From NCBI RefSeq assembly GCF_038624605.1, contig NZ_CP152020.1:2783312-2847311 (forward strand): a stretch of DNA of 64,000 bases, written 5' to 3'. The translations under genes were made by a program, and so were the position numbers. This document shows, piece after piece, positions 19,682 through 28,533 of the stretch. Every line of letters starts with the position of its first letter. The stretch's first letter is position 1. Below the pieces are notes generated by a model. The model was not told where the DNA came from and ran no database searches. It saw only the letters and a list, made by a program, of their open reading frames with translations. Origin of the DNA: Psychrobacillus sp. FSL K6-4046. Its GTDB lineage: Bacteria > Bacillota > Bacilli > Bacillales_A > Planococcaceae.

Positions 19682-20133
19682 GAAACCACTCCTAATTTAA
19701 CTAAAATAGTTTTAATTAACGCTACTAAAAAGGCGGAAAGTACACCAAATACAATAACAGATCCTGCAAGCTTAAACATATTACCACCTACACCTAAAAC
19801 ATACCCCTCTGTCTTATGCTCGATTGACGCTGAAATTACAGCATTACCAAAGCCAGTAACAGGTACCGCTGATCCCGCTCCTCCAAACTGAGAGATTTTT
19901 TTATATAAGCCTGTCCCTGTTAAGATCATGGCGATAAAGATCATCGTTGCTACGGTCGGATTACCCGCAGTCTTTTCAGTAAAAGGAAAAAAACGTATAT
20001 AGAAAAAAGTAATTAGCTGTCCAACCGTACAAAATATTCCTCCAACTAGAAATGCTTTAAGACAGCTCATAAATAATGGGGCCTTAGGAGTTTGCTTATC
20101 GACGATTTTTTGATATTGTTTTTGATCCATCAT
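19675..20133 (-). CDS. spoVAC: Stage V sporulation protein AC
   Basis: A 152-residue multi-TM protein paralogous to SpoVAEB, with GGAGSAVPVTGFGNAVISASIEH as the family motif (residues ~85-107). SpoVAC is described as the mechanosensitive component of the dipicolinate channel. The start ATG overlaps the stop of the upstream lipoprotein gene (ATGA), with GAAGGA 6 nt upstream. Confidence 0.93.
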   Translation of the reverse strand: MMDQKQYQKIVDKQTPKAPLFMSCLKAFLVGGIFCTVGQLITFFYIRFFPFTEKTAGNPTVATMIFIAMILTGTGLYKKISQFGGAGSAVPVTGFGNAVISASIEHKTEGYVLGVGGNMFKLAGSVIVFGVLSAFLVALIKTILVKLGVVSW

Positions 20134-20519
20134 GTCTCTTCCTTCGATAGGGATTTAATGTCACTAATTGACTTTTTTAATTCGTCATTTTTCTTCTTCT
20201 TGTCTACTATCTTTTCAATTTCCCATTTAATTTTTATATCTCCTGTAACAATTACTTCTTTATCTGGAAACTCTTTTTCAATCGCTTTTTTTACTTCATC
20301 TTCTATTTTAACTTTTTGAAAACGTTTGAACCTCGGGATATCTATCGCTACAACAACATCATTGTTATCAATTACACTTTGATATCCGGCAATCTTATCC
20401 TGCTCCTTAAGGACTTGCTCAAGTTTTGAGGTATCTCTGTCCGAATACACCTGATCTTTAGGGCTAGAACAAGCCGTCAATAATAAAGACAACAGTAGAA
20501 TATACACTATTTTGCGCAT
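20130..20519 (-). CDS. YhcN/YlaJ-family sporulation lipoprotein
   Basis: 129 residues with a lipoprotein signal (MRKIVYILLLSLLLTAC; lipobox LTAC, Cys 17). Then comes a soluble domain with IDNNDVVVAIDIPRF and a lysine-rich C-terminal helix. Relatives are forespore lipoproteins, and such a gene heads the second type of spoVA operon in several Bacillales. Here it is the first gene of a four-gene overlapping operon. Upstream is a good sigma-G promoter. No spoVAA, AB, AEA or AF lies nearby, so this is the reduced spoVA arrangement. Confidence 0.82.
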   Translation of the reverse strand: MRKIVYILLLSLLLTACSSPKDQVYSDRDTSKLEQVLKEQDKIAGYQSVIDNNDVVVAIDIPRFKRFQKVKIEDEVKKAIEKEFPDKEVIVTGDIKIKWEIEKIVDKKKKNDELKKSISDIKSLSKEET

Positions 20520-20547
20520 TAGGCTTTTTGCTCCTCTTTTTTTAGGT

Positions 20548-20576
20548 TAGTATGCACGCAGACTTTTTAAATATAC
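20548..20576 (-). promoter_or_regulatory. Sigma-G-like promoter of the spoVA-type operon
   Basis: Minus strand GTATA (20572-20576), a 17-nt spacer, then CATACTA (20548-20554). Both boxes match the sigma-G consensus (GHATR / CATNHTA) fully, at the right distance (about 29 bp) from the first gene. This fits forespore expression of SpoVA proteins. Confidence 0.75.
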
Positions 20577-20620
20577 AAATGGAACTGAGCTATTTGCCCT
20601 TGTTCAATTAGAACCCTTTA

Positions 20621-20629
20621 CATAAATTA
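20621..20629 (+). promoter_or_regulatory. Possible sigma-K -10 element of the coat gene
   Basis: CATAAATTA matches the sigma-K -10 pattern CATANNNTA, 32 bp upstream of the coat gene start. The -35 box is poor, so this is tentative. Confidence 0.35.
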
Positions 20630-20660
20630 CTAAAGAAAGAAGCAAAGGAGGTGAAACAAA

Positions 20661-21188
20661 ATGGGTTGTGGAAAAAATCATCACCCTTCTCCAAGTCCTT
20701 CGACTGGAAACTGTGTATGTGATGTTGTGCAAGCAATAGCAGATATTCAAGCACAAGCTGTAACTGATTGTGGTTCTTGCCCGACTAGCTGTTTTTTAGA
20801 ACCACTAGGAGGTCTTGTTAGTCCAGTAAATAACCGTGCAGATACTCGTGTATTTATGCTTTTGAATAAGGATGGCACGCCATTCTCTTCTTTATTTAGA
20901 TATACTGCTCCAGGAACTACTCTTGTACAATGTAATGTTTCTATATTCTTCAGAGTTGAAGAGGTATTTGATAATTGCTGTGCAACTTTACGTGTATTAG
21001 CACCATTATCAACAGTAGGTGGTACATCTATCGTTCCATTCTTAAATGACGATGGAGAGAATATAGATCTAGGAAGCTTCTGTAGTGTTAATGATTGGGA
21101 TGCAACAACAAACTGTGTGACTGTGGACTTAAGCTGCTTCTGTGCGATTCAATGTGTAGCGGATGTATTCTTAGATATTTGTGACTGA
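20661..21188 (+). CDS. CotY/CotZ-like spore coat/crust protein
   Basis: 175 residues, cysteine-rich (about 15 Cys). N-terminal CVCDVVQAIADIQAQA and the ordered CC/C motifs (DNCCATLRVLAPL, TNCVTVDLSCFCAIQC) match the CotY/CotZ/ExsY family. These self-assemble into the disulfide-linked outer crust or exosporium basal layer. Strong AAAGGAGGTGAAAC ribosome-binding site. It is adjacent and divergent to the spoVA-type operon and close to a CotO-like gene, echoing the B. subtilis cotO-cotZ cluster. I cannot separate CotY from CotZ by eye. Confidence 0.88.
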   Translation: MGCGKNHHPSPSPSTGNCVCDVVQAIADIQAQAVTDCGSCPTSCFLEPLGGLVSPVNNRADTRVFMLLNKDGTPFSSLFRYTAPGTTLVQCNVSIFFRVEEVFDNCCATLRVLAPLSTVGGTSIVPFLNDDGENIDLGSFCSVNDWDATTNCVTVDLSCFCAIQCVADVFLDICD

Positions 21189-21215
21189 TCGTCTTTCAAT
21201 ATTGTAGTGTCTTTT

Positions 21216-21248
21216 CCGTTCGGCTAACTCACCGAACGGTTTTTTTTA
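21216..21248 (+). terminator. Terminator of the coat gene
   Basis: Perfect CCGTTCGG / CCGAACGG arms followed by T8. The MITE-like copy B is inserted immediately behind it, and its target duplication reuses the end of the T-tract. Confidence 0.9.
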
Positions 21249-21253
21249 TGTTT

Positions 21254-21600
21254 GGCTATGTTAAAGGGTAGGTTTGATTTATGATATAAAGAAATCTTAG
21301 ATCAGAGAGTAGAATTGATTTTTCGCCCCAACCGGACGCTTTCCTCGGGGTGAGCGATAAGCCATCACCCATCCCGTAGGAGTCGCCGTCTGGCGCTCCA
21401 ATCAATAATTGGGAACAGCTTTAGCATCGAAAAAGCGCTAATAAATATACTCGCATAAACAAAGCTAAAAAACTGTCACCAACCCTATTTTCATCATCTT
21501 TTTATGTTCTTAATAGCCATTTGAAAGTTCAATTGTTTATGTTTACAGTCACTATAAAAAAGAATTGTTAGGCAAAATCAACCAATAACTTTAACAAAGT
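21254..21600 (-). mobile_element. MITE-like repeat, copy B (347 bp, short form)
   Basis: Inverted orientation relative to copy A. It starts GGCTATGTTAAAG at 21254 and ends CTTTAACAAAGT at 21600. A perfect 9-bp direct repeat TTTATGTTT flanks it (21245-21253 and 21601-21609). The inner hairpin lacks about 40 nt of one arm compared with copies A, D and E, a deletion shared with copy C. Confidence 0.85.
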
Positions 21601-21767
21601 TTTATGTTTAAAAAACACCTTACTTTTACTACCAAAGCAAATACTAAAAGGTTATTCAACACCCTCTGAGAAAACAGCAGCAAACGCACTTGTCAGTGAC
21701 AACTGCTCCCAATGAAAAACAGAAATCCAACATTTATCGAATACTTTTATGGTAGAATACAACAAAA

Positions 21768-21792
21768 AAAGCTACCTCTATAAGGTAGCCTT
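21768..21792 (-). terminator. Terminator of the CotO-like gene
   Basis: Minus-strand GGCTACCTTATAGAGGTAGC hairpin followed by T7. Confidence 0.8.
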
Positions 21793-21795
21793 AAA

Positions 21796-22182
21796 CTATT
21801 TCAATATACTTCCACGCCAAAATATTTTCTTTACTTGATGGACTGGATACGTCTCTAAGCTCTCGTCATTGATACTAAATATTACCTGCTCATCGGTCAC
21901 TTCTTGCACTTCACCTTGAATAATACTTCCATCGGCCATATGAAAACTTAATGGACGATATACTTTCCGTTGAAATGGCTTAGCTAAGAATTTCAGCTTT
22001 TCAAAAATAGCACTGTTTTTTGTTGACACTGTATTTTTTATCTCATAAATAGAAGTACTTTCCTCTTCTATAATTGTCTCATCTACTACTATTTCTACTT
22101 CCTCCCTGGCGCGTAACTGTGGAGGTAGATGAAAAACAGGGGGACCGGATATATAAAGTATAGGATCATTTAAAGAGCTCAT
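21796..22182 (-). CDS. Possible CotO-like spore coat protein
   Basis: 128 residues. The first 60 are acidic and low-complexity (EEVEIVVDETIIEEEST). The C-terminal half forms a compact basic/aromatic domain (FLAKPFQRKVYRPLSFHM...YPVHQVKKIFWRG). That layout and the neighbouring CotY/CotZ-like gene recall B. subtilis CotO, which lies beside cotZ. The identity is inferred from plan and context, not from a clear signature. The start ATG at 22180-22182 lies 7 nt after AAAAGGA; a GTG at 22188 overlaps that site. Confidence 0.5.
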   Translation of the reverse strand: MSSLNDPILYISGPPVFHLPPQLRAREEVEIVVDETIIEEESTSIYEIKNTVSTKNSAIFEKLKFLAKPFQRKVYRPLSFHMADGSIIQGEVQEVTDEQVIFSINDESLETYPVHQVKKIFWRGSILK

Positions 22183-22234
22183 AGGCACATCCTTTTTTCC
22201 TTTACTTTATGCCAAAAAGATTGGATTGGTGAAT

Positions 22235-23602
22235 TTATAAAGATGATATAAACAGCGTTGCTAAGCCCAAATAAATTAAAATACTAACTAGGTCATTAAT
22301 AGTCGTTATAAAAGGCCCTGAAGCTACAGCAGGATCGATTTTCAATCTATGAATAAGTAAGGGTATAAAAGATCCTCCAAGCGTTGCAAAAAATATAGAG
22401 CCAAAAATCGCTGCTCCTACAAGCATTCCAATCAACAGGTCCTGTTTCCAGAAGTAAATGACTCCAATAACTAGTAAGCCACATATTAATCCTGTTATTA
22501 AACCTGTTCCCGCCTCACGAAATAATAGTTTTGTTTTACTTTGTTCTTCAATATCACCTGTTGCAATTCCTCGAACTGCTACAGCGAGAGCTTGAGTTCC
22601 ACTGTTACCAGCCATCCCAGCAATTAAAGGAATAAACACAGCAAGCAGAGCTACCTTATCTAGTGTTTGCTCGAAAATACTCATAAGATTTGCTGTCATC
22701 ATACCTAAGAAAAGAAGTATAACTAGCCATGGCAATCTTTTTCTTGCAGCAGAAAATGGCCCCTTATCAAAAGTATCCATGTCAGAAACCGCCGCAAGCT
22801 TAGAATAATCATCAGAAGCTTCTTCATCCAATACATCGATAATATCATCTACTGTTACAATTCCTAGTAAGTGGTTCTCAAAATCTAGAACAGGAACCGC
22901 TAAAAAATTATAATCCTTGATCATTCGAGCAACCTCTTCTTGGTCCTCGTTTACTAGCACACTAACAACACGTTCATTCATAATATCCTTTATCAGGGTA
23001 TCTTCATCTGCTACTATTAAATCCCTTAAGGATATTACTCCAGAAAGTCGATGGGCTTCGTCTACTACAAATAAATAATAAATGGTCTCTGCATCAGGAG
23101 CTGCATTTCTTAAAATGGTCATTGCAGAACGACAGGTAGAGTTTTCTGGAATTGCTACATATTCTGTAGTCATAATAGACCCAGCAGTATATTCCTCGTA
23201 ATGTAGCAAATCTTTTATTTCCTGAGCAGATTCCTTATCCATGATATTTAAGTAGCTAGCAACCTGGGCATCCTCAAGTTCGTTTAAGACGTCTACTGCG
23301 TTATCAGCAAACATATAGGAAAGCATATCAGCTGCGTATGTCGTATCCATTTCTTTTAAGTAAAATTCATATAGTTCTTCATCAAACTTGTTTGCTTCAA
23401 AAAGCTCTGCCATCTCTTTTGGAGAAAGATAATGAAAGATTTTCTGTCGCAGCTCTGGCTCTACCTTCTCAAAAAATAATGATTGATCGTATGGATGTAG
23501 CTCCATAAAAATTTCTCTAAATTCATCCATCGAATCTGCAAGTAAAAAATGAATTAAATTTGATTCTTCTAATTCTAATAAATCCATCTTTTCTTCTCTC
23601 AT
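22235..23602 (-). CDS. mgtE: Magnesium transporter MgtE
   Basis: 455 residues in the canonical order: N-domain of helical repeats (~10-125), two CBS domains (~130-255, from EEYTAGSIMTTEYVAIP), and a five-TM pore domain. The pore domain has GNSGTQALAVAVRGIATGDI and the Mg2+-site segment KIDPAVASGPFITTINDL. The CBS/N domains close the pore when cytosolic Mg2+ is high. The start ATG at 23600-23602 lies 6 nt after GAGGGGAGGG; an upstream ATG at 23623 is inside that site's spacing. I looked for an M-box riboswitch in the 240-bp leader and did not see one. Confidence 0.93.
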   Translation of the reverse strand: MREEKMDLLELEESNLIHFLLADSMDEFREIFMELHPYDQSLFFEKVEPELRQKIFHYLSPKEMAELFEANKFDEELYEFYLKEMDTTYAADMLSYMFADNAVDVLNELEDAQVASYLNIMDKESAQEIKDLLHYEEYTAGSIMTTEYVAIPENSTCRSAMTILRNAAPDAETIYYLFVVDEAHRLSGVISLRDLIVADEDTLIKDIMNERVVSVLVNEDQEEVARMIKDYNFLAVPVLDFENHLLGIVTVDDIIDVLDEEASDDYSKLAAVSDMDTFDKGPFSAARKRLPWLVILLFLGMMTANLMSIFEQTLDKVALLAVFIPLIAGMAGNSGTQALAVAVRGIATGDIEEQSKTKLLFREAGTGLITGLICGLLVIGVIYFWKQDLLIGMLVGAAIFGSIFFATLGGSFIPLLIHRLKIDPAVASGPFITTINDLVSILIYLGLATLFISSL

Positions 23603-23823
23603 ATCTTTCCCTCCCCTCGGCATTTATCCTTTACTATTGTAAAACCACTATTTTTATTAAGCAACTGCTTTCTTTATTTGGTAAAAAAGTTACATCAATA
23701 TATTATTCCCCGGGAAATCATACTAAAACTAAATGTAAAAGAATTCCCTACTTAACCCTACATTAGTACAAGTATAAAGTTACTCTGTATCGACGTTAGA
23801 ACAAGATGAGCACTACTTATCAA

Positions 23824-23867
23824 AATGAAACAAGGGTAGCGATTTGATTCACCCCCTTGTTTTCATT
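23824..23867 (-). terminator. Terminator of the yjbM-nadK-yjbO operon
   Basis: Minus-strand AATGAAAACAAGGG / CCCTTGTTTCATT stem overlapping the yjbO stop, followed by TTG. Confidence 0.6.
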
Positions 23868-24807
23868 CATTATTTATTTTGAGTTTATTTATTCTTTTTT
23901 CTATTGTAGCTTTTTCTAAAACAGATGCCATATCCATAGGATATTCATCTTCTATCGTTAAAGCTTGTTTTGTAAATGGATGCACCAATTTTAGTTGCTT
24001 AGCATGTAATGCCTGGCGAGACATTATATCCAAACTTCCTCCATACAGATCGTCACCTATCAATGGGTGTCCCACTGACATCATATGTACTCTTATTTGG
24101 TGAGTTCTACCGGTAAAAAGCTTTAACCTAACATGCGTTAAATTTTCACCATTAACAGTAAATCTCTTGATTACTTCTACAAACGTTTTAGCTTGCTTAC
24201 CATCTGGGTCAATCCTTCTCTCAATTATACTGGTATCCTTTCGGCCTATTGGGGCATCGATAAGGAAAGAATCTTGTTCTACACTGCCATGAACAATTGC
24301 CTCATAGGTTCTAAAAATAGATCCAGCCTTTTGCATTTCACTCATTAAGTGATGAGCATGACGATGCTTTGCAATACAGACTATGCCAGACGTATCCTTG
24401 TCTAGCCTAGTCACGATATGTACGGTGGAAACAGATGAATTCTTTTCAAGGTAACCAGCAATCCCATTTGCTATTGTTCCCGTAGGATGTTCACGAGAAG
24501 GAATTGTACTTATCCCATCTTTTTTAGATATAACAAGTAAATGTTCATCCTCAAATAATATAGGAAAGGACATTTCCTCGGCTATTAAGCCTTCGCTTTT
24601 TTTCTCTTTAGGAAACACAATCGTAACAATGTCACCCTTTTCAAGTATATGTCTCACCGTTTTTTCTTCCCCATTTACTATAATTTGACCGCCTTCAAAC
24701 TTAATACTAGTAAGGGCCTTTTTGGATATGCCATATTCGCTAATTGCTTCTCTTAGTAGAAGTGATTTATCCACCTTGAAAGAAAGCTGTATTTTATTTT
24801 CCGTCAT
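23863..24807 (-). CDS. yjbO: RluD/RluA-family pseudouridine synthase (YjbO)
   Basis: 314 residues. An N-terminal S4-like RNA-binding segment (~12-75) precedes the catalytic domain. The catalytic aspartate lies in VTRLDKDTSGIVCIAK, and FTGRTHQIRVHM and DDLYGG complete the RluA family signature. It modifies uridine in 23S rRNA or tRNA; which site is not readable. Its ATG overlaps the nadK stop by one base, and the order yjbM-nadK-yjbO matches B. subtilis. Confidence 0.9.
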   Translation of the reverse strand: MTENKIQLSFKVDKSLLLREAISEYGISKKALTSIKFEGGQIIVNGEEKTVRHILEKGDIVTIVFPKEKKSEGLIAEEMSFPILFEDEHLLVISKKDGISTIPSREHPTGTIANGIAGYLEKNSSVSTVHIVTRLDKDTSGIVCIAKHRHAHHLMSEMQKAGSIFRTYEAIVHGSVEQDSFLIDAPIGRKDTSIIERRIDPDGKQAKTFVEVIKRFTVNGENLTHVRLKLFTGRTHQIRVHMMSVGHPLIGDDLYGGSLDIMSRQALHAKQLKLVHPFTKQALTIEDEYPMDMASVLEKATIEKRINKLKINNE

Positions 24808-25610
24808 TATTTTAAATCACTATCTATAAAGCTGTCATGCACTCTAGTCCAAAAAGGAAAGGCACGGAATCTAGCAAAACGAACTTTTTCTTCTGCAACC
24901 TTATATTCAATGGATGCAACATCCTTATGTAGCAAGTGTAGATGATCGACAGTAACCATAAAATCTGGACCGTTAACTGGTCTTAGTAAACAAGTATGAT
25001 GCTTAGGCAACACTAAAGAAGAACCAACCGTACGGAACACACGATTATTAATCGAAGCAATTTCAGCTAGCTGCATAGCCTCTAAAGAAGGATGTACTAT
25101 TGCTCCCCCTAGCGCTTTATTGTACGCAGTACTTCCGGATGGAGTCGACATACATAAACCATCTCCTCTAAACCTCTCAAACAAGCTCCCATTTAGCTCC
25201 ACATCCATTACAAGCGTAACGTCTGGAGATTTCACAGTAGATTCGTTTAATGCCAAATAAACAGAGCTATCCTCTCCATGCTTATAATTAATCGTAACCT
25301 CCAGTAATGGATATTCGATAACTTTAAATTCTTTCTTGGCAATACTAATAACTAGTTTTTCTATTTCTGAAGGTTTCCAATCCGCATAAAAACCAAGATG
25401 CCCTGTGTGAATACCAACAAATGCAACAGAATCGGTCATATGCTTGTACTTATGAAAAGCATGCAATAATGTACCGTCACCACCGATGGAAAGAACGATA
25501 TCAGGATTCTCTTCGTTTAAAGTTAGTCCAAAATCTGTAAGGTACATTTTAGCAGTTTCCATTAATTGATTGGATAGTTCATCATTTCGAGACTGTATAA
25601 AGAAATTCAT
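24807..25610 (-). CDS. nadK: NAD kinase
   Basis: 267 residues, the usual length of Bacillus NadF/PpnK. The key motifs are [12 protein letters not shown] (GGDG ATP/phosphate site), LNESTV (NE/D motif) and [17 protein letters not shown] (glycine-rich loop). Makes NADP from NAD and ATP in the cytosol. Lies 18 bp after the alarmone synthase gene in a tight operon. Confidence 0.95.
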   Translation of the reverse strand: MNFFIQSRNDELSNQLMETAKMYLTDFGLTLNEENPDIVLSIGGDGTLLHAFHKYKHMTDSVAFVGIHTGHLGFYADWKPSEIEKLVISIAKKEFKVIEYPLLEVTINYKHGEDSSVYLALNESTVKSPDVTLVMDVELNGSLFERFRGDGLCMSTPSGSTAYNKALGGAIVHPSLEAMQLAEIASINNRVFRTVGSSLVLPKHHTCLLRPVNGPDFMVTVDHLHLLHKDVASIEYKVAEEKVRFARFRAFPFWTRVHDSFIDSDLK

Positions 25611-25628
25611 TGTACCACGGCCTCTCTT

Positions 25629-26288
25629 TTATATTTTTTCTTCTTTTATGTGAGGTGGGGATAGTTCCTTGTTCTCACTAAAATATTTTTGTGCTTCCTG
25701 AATCTCACCTCGAATAAGTGACATCTCTTCATCTAAACGAAATGCTGCTTCTGCAGCGTATTGCAGCCTGGTTTTAATTTCTTCTGGAAACACGCCTTTA
25801 TATTTATAATTTAACGAATGCTCTATGGAGGCCCAAAAATTCATTGCTAATGTTCGAATTTGAATTTCCGCTAATATGTTTACCTCTCCATGAATTGTCT
25901 GTACAGGGTATTCAATGATGACATGAAAGGATCGATAGCCACTCTGCTTTTTATGACTAACATAATCTCTTTCTTCAATAATGGTCATATCTTTTCTACT
26001 ACGAAGTAATTGGATGACGGTTTCTATATCATCTACGAATTGACACATCATTCGCAGCCCTGCGATGTCCGGAATTTCTCTTGCAAGTGTTGCAGAAGGT
26101 TCAAAAACGATTCCCTTTTCTAATGACTTATCATATATACTCGCCAGTGGTTTAACCCGACCAGTTACAAATTCAATAGGGGAGTTAGTATTCTCAATAT
26201 CAAATTGAGTCCGCATACCTTTCATTTTAACTTTTAACTCATCAACTGCCTGCTTATACGGCTCTAAAAAACGTTCCCATTGGCCCAT
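25629..26288 (-). CDS. yjbM: Small alarmone synthetase (GTP pyrophosphokinase, YjbM/SasB/RelQ type)
   Basis: 219 residues consisting of a RelA/SpoT synthetase domain only, with no hydrolase domain. Motifs: DIAGLRMMCQFVDDI, the substrate loop YRSFHVIIEYPV, and AEIQIRTLAMNFWASIEHSLNYK. Transfers pyrophosphate from ATP to GDP/GTP to make (p)ppGpp. First gene of the operon with nadK and yjbO, conserved with B. subtilis. Confidence 0.93.
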   Translation of the reverse strand: MGQWERFLEPYKQAVDELKVKMKGMRTQFDIENTNSPIEFVTGRVKPLASIYDKSLEKGIVFEPSATLAREIPDIAGLRMMCQFVDDIETVIQLLRSRKDMTIIEERDYVSHKKQSGYRSFHVIIEYPVQTIHGEVNILAEIQIRTLAMNFWASIEHSLNYKYKGVFPEEIKTRLQYAAEAAFRLDEEMSLIRGEIQEAQKYFSENKELSPPHIKEEKI

Positions 26289-26316
26289 ACTACTAAACCT
26301 CCACTTTGAACACTTA

Positions 26317-26700
26317 TTATACGTTTAAAATTTCTTTAAAAGCATTTTCAACGGCTTGAGCAAACTCTACTCCGTAGTTATCATTTCCTTCTATATTGAA
26401 AATTAGCATTTCTAACTCTTCTTTAAATTTCACTAAAACGATTCTTTGGTCTCCAATTTGTAAAGTAGGATCCTCGGTAGCTTTTAAAGTATTAACTAGT
26501 AATGGCCATACATCCTGACCAAATTTAAGATAGTGATATTCGCTATCTCCTTCTAATAAATATACGAAAGCTAAAGAATCAGAATCTGTAATCATTTGTC
26601 CGCCAGCTTTTATATTTAACCCTTTAGGCACATCCTCTAAAGTAAACCGAATATCATTTTCTAGTTGCACGCCACTTTGTACTTGAAATGTAATAGGCAA
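26317..26700 (-). CDS. yjbL: UPF0738-family protein YjbL
   Basis: 127 residues, soluble, beta-rich sequence without signal or membrane segment. Length and position (between CYTH protein yjbK and yjbM) match B. subtilis YjbL (UPF0738). Begins at TTG 26698-26700 with AGAAGGGA upstream. Function unknown. Confidence 0.72.
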   Translation of the reverse strand: MPITFQVQSGVQLENDIRFTLEDVPKGLNIKAGGQMITDSDSLAFVYLLEGDSEYHYLKFGQDVWPLLVNTLKATEDPTLQIGDQRIVLVKFKEELEMLIFNIEGNDNYGVEFAQAVENAFKEILNV

Positions 26701-26797
26701 AACACATCGTTCCCTTCTGTCTATTCTGTAACTATTTTAACATATTGAAACTCATTGGAAACCGTCTATAATGAAATAATATGAAAGGTGTGAGACT

Positions 26798-27373
26798 ATG
26801 TTATCTGAACAAGAGATTGAATTTAAAAACTTATTAACGAAAGAAGAATTCATGAGTTTGACAGACTTTTTCCATATCGAGCCTAAGCATTTTCAAAGTC
26901 AAATAAACTATTATTTTGATACACCTGACCAATATTTTAAAAATAATCATATGGGCTTTCGCTTAAGAGTGTTGGAAGATCGAAATGAACTTACCCTAAA
27001 ATCACCAGTAAAAAAGCACGTGATGAATGAGCAAACAATTTTAGTAACGGATGAGCAAAGAGATTTAATCATTAACCAAGCAATTTTTCCTTCTATCGCT
27101 TTCATTGATGAGCTGATTGCTTCTAAATCCCTTTCTTGCTTTGGTAGTATAGAGACTAATCGTGCTCAATTGAAGCTGGAGGAAGGCATACTTTTCTTAG
27201 ACCACTCCTCATATAGTCATACTGAAGATTATGAGGTAGAATATGAAAGTAAAGATGTCGAAAAAGGGCAAAAATTCTTTTATGAATTATTGAAAAAACA
27301 TCAAATCCCCCTTCGTTCGACCGATAAAAAGATTGCACGTCTTGTAAAGGCTATGAATTCTTTGAAAGGTTGA
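26798..27373 (+). CDS. yjbK: CYTH-domain protein YjbK (triphosphate-binding)
   Basis: 191 residues. The CYTH signature ExExK appears at the start (EIEFKNLL). Basic tunnel residues follow in MGFRLRVLEDRNELTLKSPV and a late RSTDKKIARLVKA. CYTH proteins bind triphosphates; many are inorganic triphosphatases or thiamine-triphosphatases. Divergent from yjbL and directly upstream of the transglycosylase gene. Confidence 0.85.
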   Translation: MLSEQEIEFKNLLTKEEFMSLTDFFHIEPKHFQSQINYYFDTPDQYFKNNHMGFRLRVLEDRNELTLKSPVKKHVMNEQTILVTDEQRDLIINQAIFPSIAFIDELIASKSLSCFGSIETNRAQLKLEEGILFLDHSSYSHTEDYEVEYESKDVEKGQKFFYELLKKHQIPLRSTDKKIARLVKAMNSLKG

Positions 27374-27406
27374 TGCTTTATAGATATAAAGTCACTAAAA
27401 ACGTTA

Positions 27407-28009
27407 ATGGATATTAATGCTATGCAAACATTGGGAAGTGTCCAAAGTTCTCAAACTAACAACGCTTCTTCCCTTTTTTCAGAAATGCTTGGACAGGTTC
27501 TACAAGAAACATCTATTGGGGGTCCCACAACTACTTTCGATTCCCTTTTCTATAGTGGTGACTCACCTGTTTATATACCCGAAAACGGTATAAATAATTC
27601 CTACCAGTCTATGAAAGTTTCTGTAGGTAACCCCTCATCAATAGAAGAAATCATAAACAAAGCTTCTGACGCATATAATGTGCCAGCAAAATTAATTTCT
27701 TCTGTCATCAAACAAGAGTCGAATTTTAATCCTAGTGCAATTAGCTCTGCTGGGGCATCTGGCTTAATGCAACTTATGCCAGGCACTGCTAAGTATTTAG
27801 GTGTACAAAACATTCTGGATCCAGAGCAAAACATCATGGGTGGAACAAAATACCTGAAACAGATGTTAGAGCAATTTGATGGTAATATAGAAAAAGCGCT
27901 AGCCGCTTATAATGCCGGACCAGGATCAGTTAAAAAATTCGACGGAATTCCTCCCTATAAGGAAACAGAAAATTATGTGAAAAAAGTTCTAAATAATTTC
28001 TTAGCTTGA
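27407..28009 (+). CDS. yjbJ: Lytic transglycosylase (YjbJ/CwlQ-like)
   Basis: About 200 residues with an SLT/goose-lysozyme-type C-terminal domain. The catalytic Glu lies in VIKQESNFNPSAIS, followed by GASGLMQLMPGTAKYLGV and AALAAYNAGPG (seen as KALAAYNAGPGSV). It cleaves peptidoglycan glycan strands. No signal peptide is visible. The first in-frame ATG (27407) has no ribosome-binding site. Reading upstream without a stop gives IDIKSLKTLMDINAMQ, which looks like a natural N-terminus. It begins at ATA 27380, 10 nt after GAAAGG, so a non-AUG start is likely. Confidence 0.85.
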   Translation: MDINAMQTLGSVQSSQTNNASSLFSEMLGQVLQETSIGGPTTTFDSLFYSGDSPVYIPENGINNSYQSMKVSVGNPSSIEEIINKASDAYNVPAKLISSVIKQESNFNPSAISSAGASGLMQLMPGTAKYLGVQNILDPEQNIMGGTKYLKQMLEQFDGNIEKALAAYNAGPGSVKKFDGIPPYKETENYVKKVLNNFLA

Positions 28010-28014
28010 CGTAT

Positions 28015-28042
28015 AAACGACCGCCAAAATTGGTCGTTTTTT
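28015..28042 (+). terminator. Terminator of yjbK-yjbJ
   Basis: AACGACC / GGTCGTT arms followed by TTTTTTC. Confidence 0.85.
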
Positions 28043-28134
28043 CTATATTGTTTCTGATTACAGTCTAATTGTTTGAGATATTCGTATTTGATTGCTAAAA
28101 TGTATTTAGTGCTAAAGCAAAGGAGTAAACAACT

Positions 28135-28533
28135 ATGACCCAGAAGCCGATTTTACCATATGACGAGATAGGTGCAGATAAATTATCACTCCTTGTTGAT
28201 ACGTTTTATAGCAAAGTAGCAAAACATCCAAAGCTAAAGCCAATATTTCCTGAAGATTTAACGGAAACAGCGCGTAAACAAAAACAATTTTTAACCCAAT
28301 ACCTTGGGGGACCAAACATATATTCGGAAGAACATGGCCATCCCATGCTAAAGATGCGCCATAACCCTTTCTCTATCACACCAGAACGTGCAGAAGCTTG
28401 GCTCAGCTGTATGTCAGATGCAATGGACGAAGTCGAACTTGATGGAAAGGTGCGTCATGATTTATATAGAAGACTTGTACTTACTGCCAACCACATGGTC
28501 AATCAAATGAGTCATGAGGAGGAAAAGATGTGA
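28135..28533 (+). CDS. yjbI: Truncated haemoglobin (group II), YjbI
   Basis: 132 residues. The proximal histidine region reads LKMRHNPFSITPERAEAWLSCM, with YLGGPNIYSEEHGHP preceding. Group II truncated globins bind O2/NO. In Bacillales the gene is coupled to spxH. The start ATG follows AAAGGAGTAAACAACT. Its stop overlaps the GTG of spxH by 4 bp. Confidence 0.93.
   Translation: MTQKPILPYDEIGADKLSLLVDTFYSKVAKHPKLKPIFPEDLTETARKQKQFLTQYLGGPNIYSEEHGHPMLKMRHNPFSITPERAEAWLSCMSDAMDEVELDGKVRHDLYRRLVLTANHMVNQMSHEEEKM

Noticed and set aside
23603-23862. M-box Mg2+ riboswitch upstream of mgtE
   Set aside because: I looked for the conserved M-box core in the leader and did not find it.
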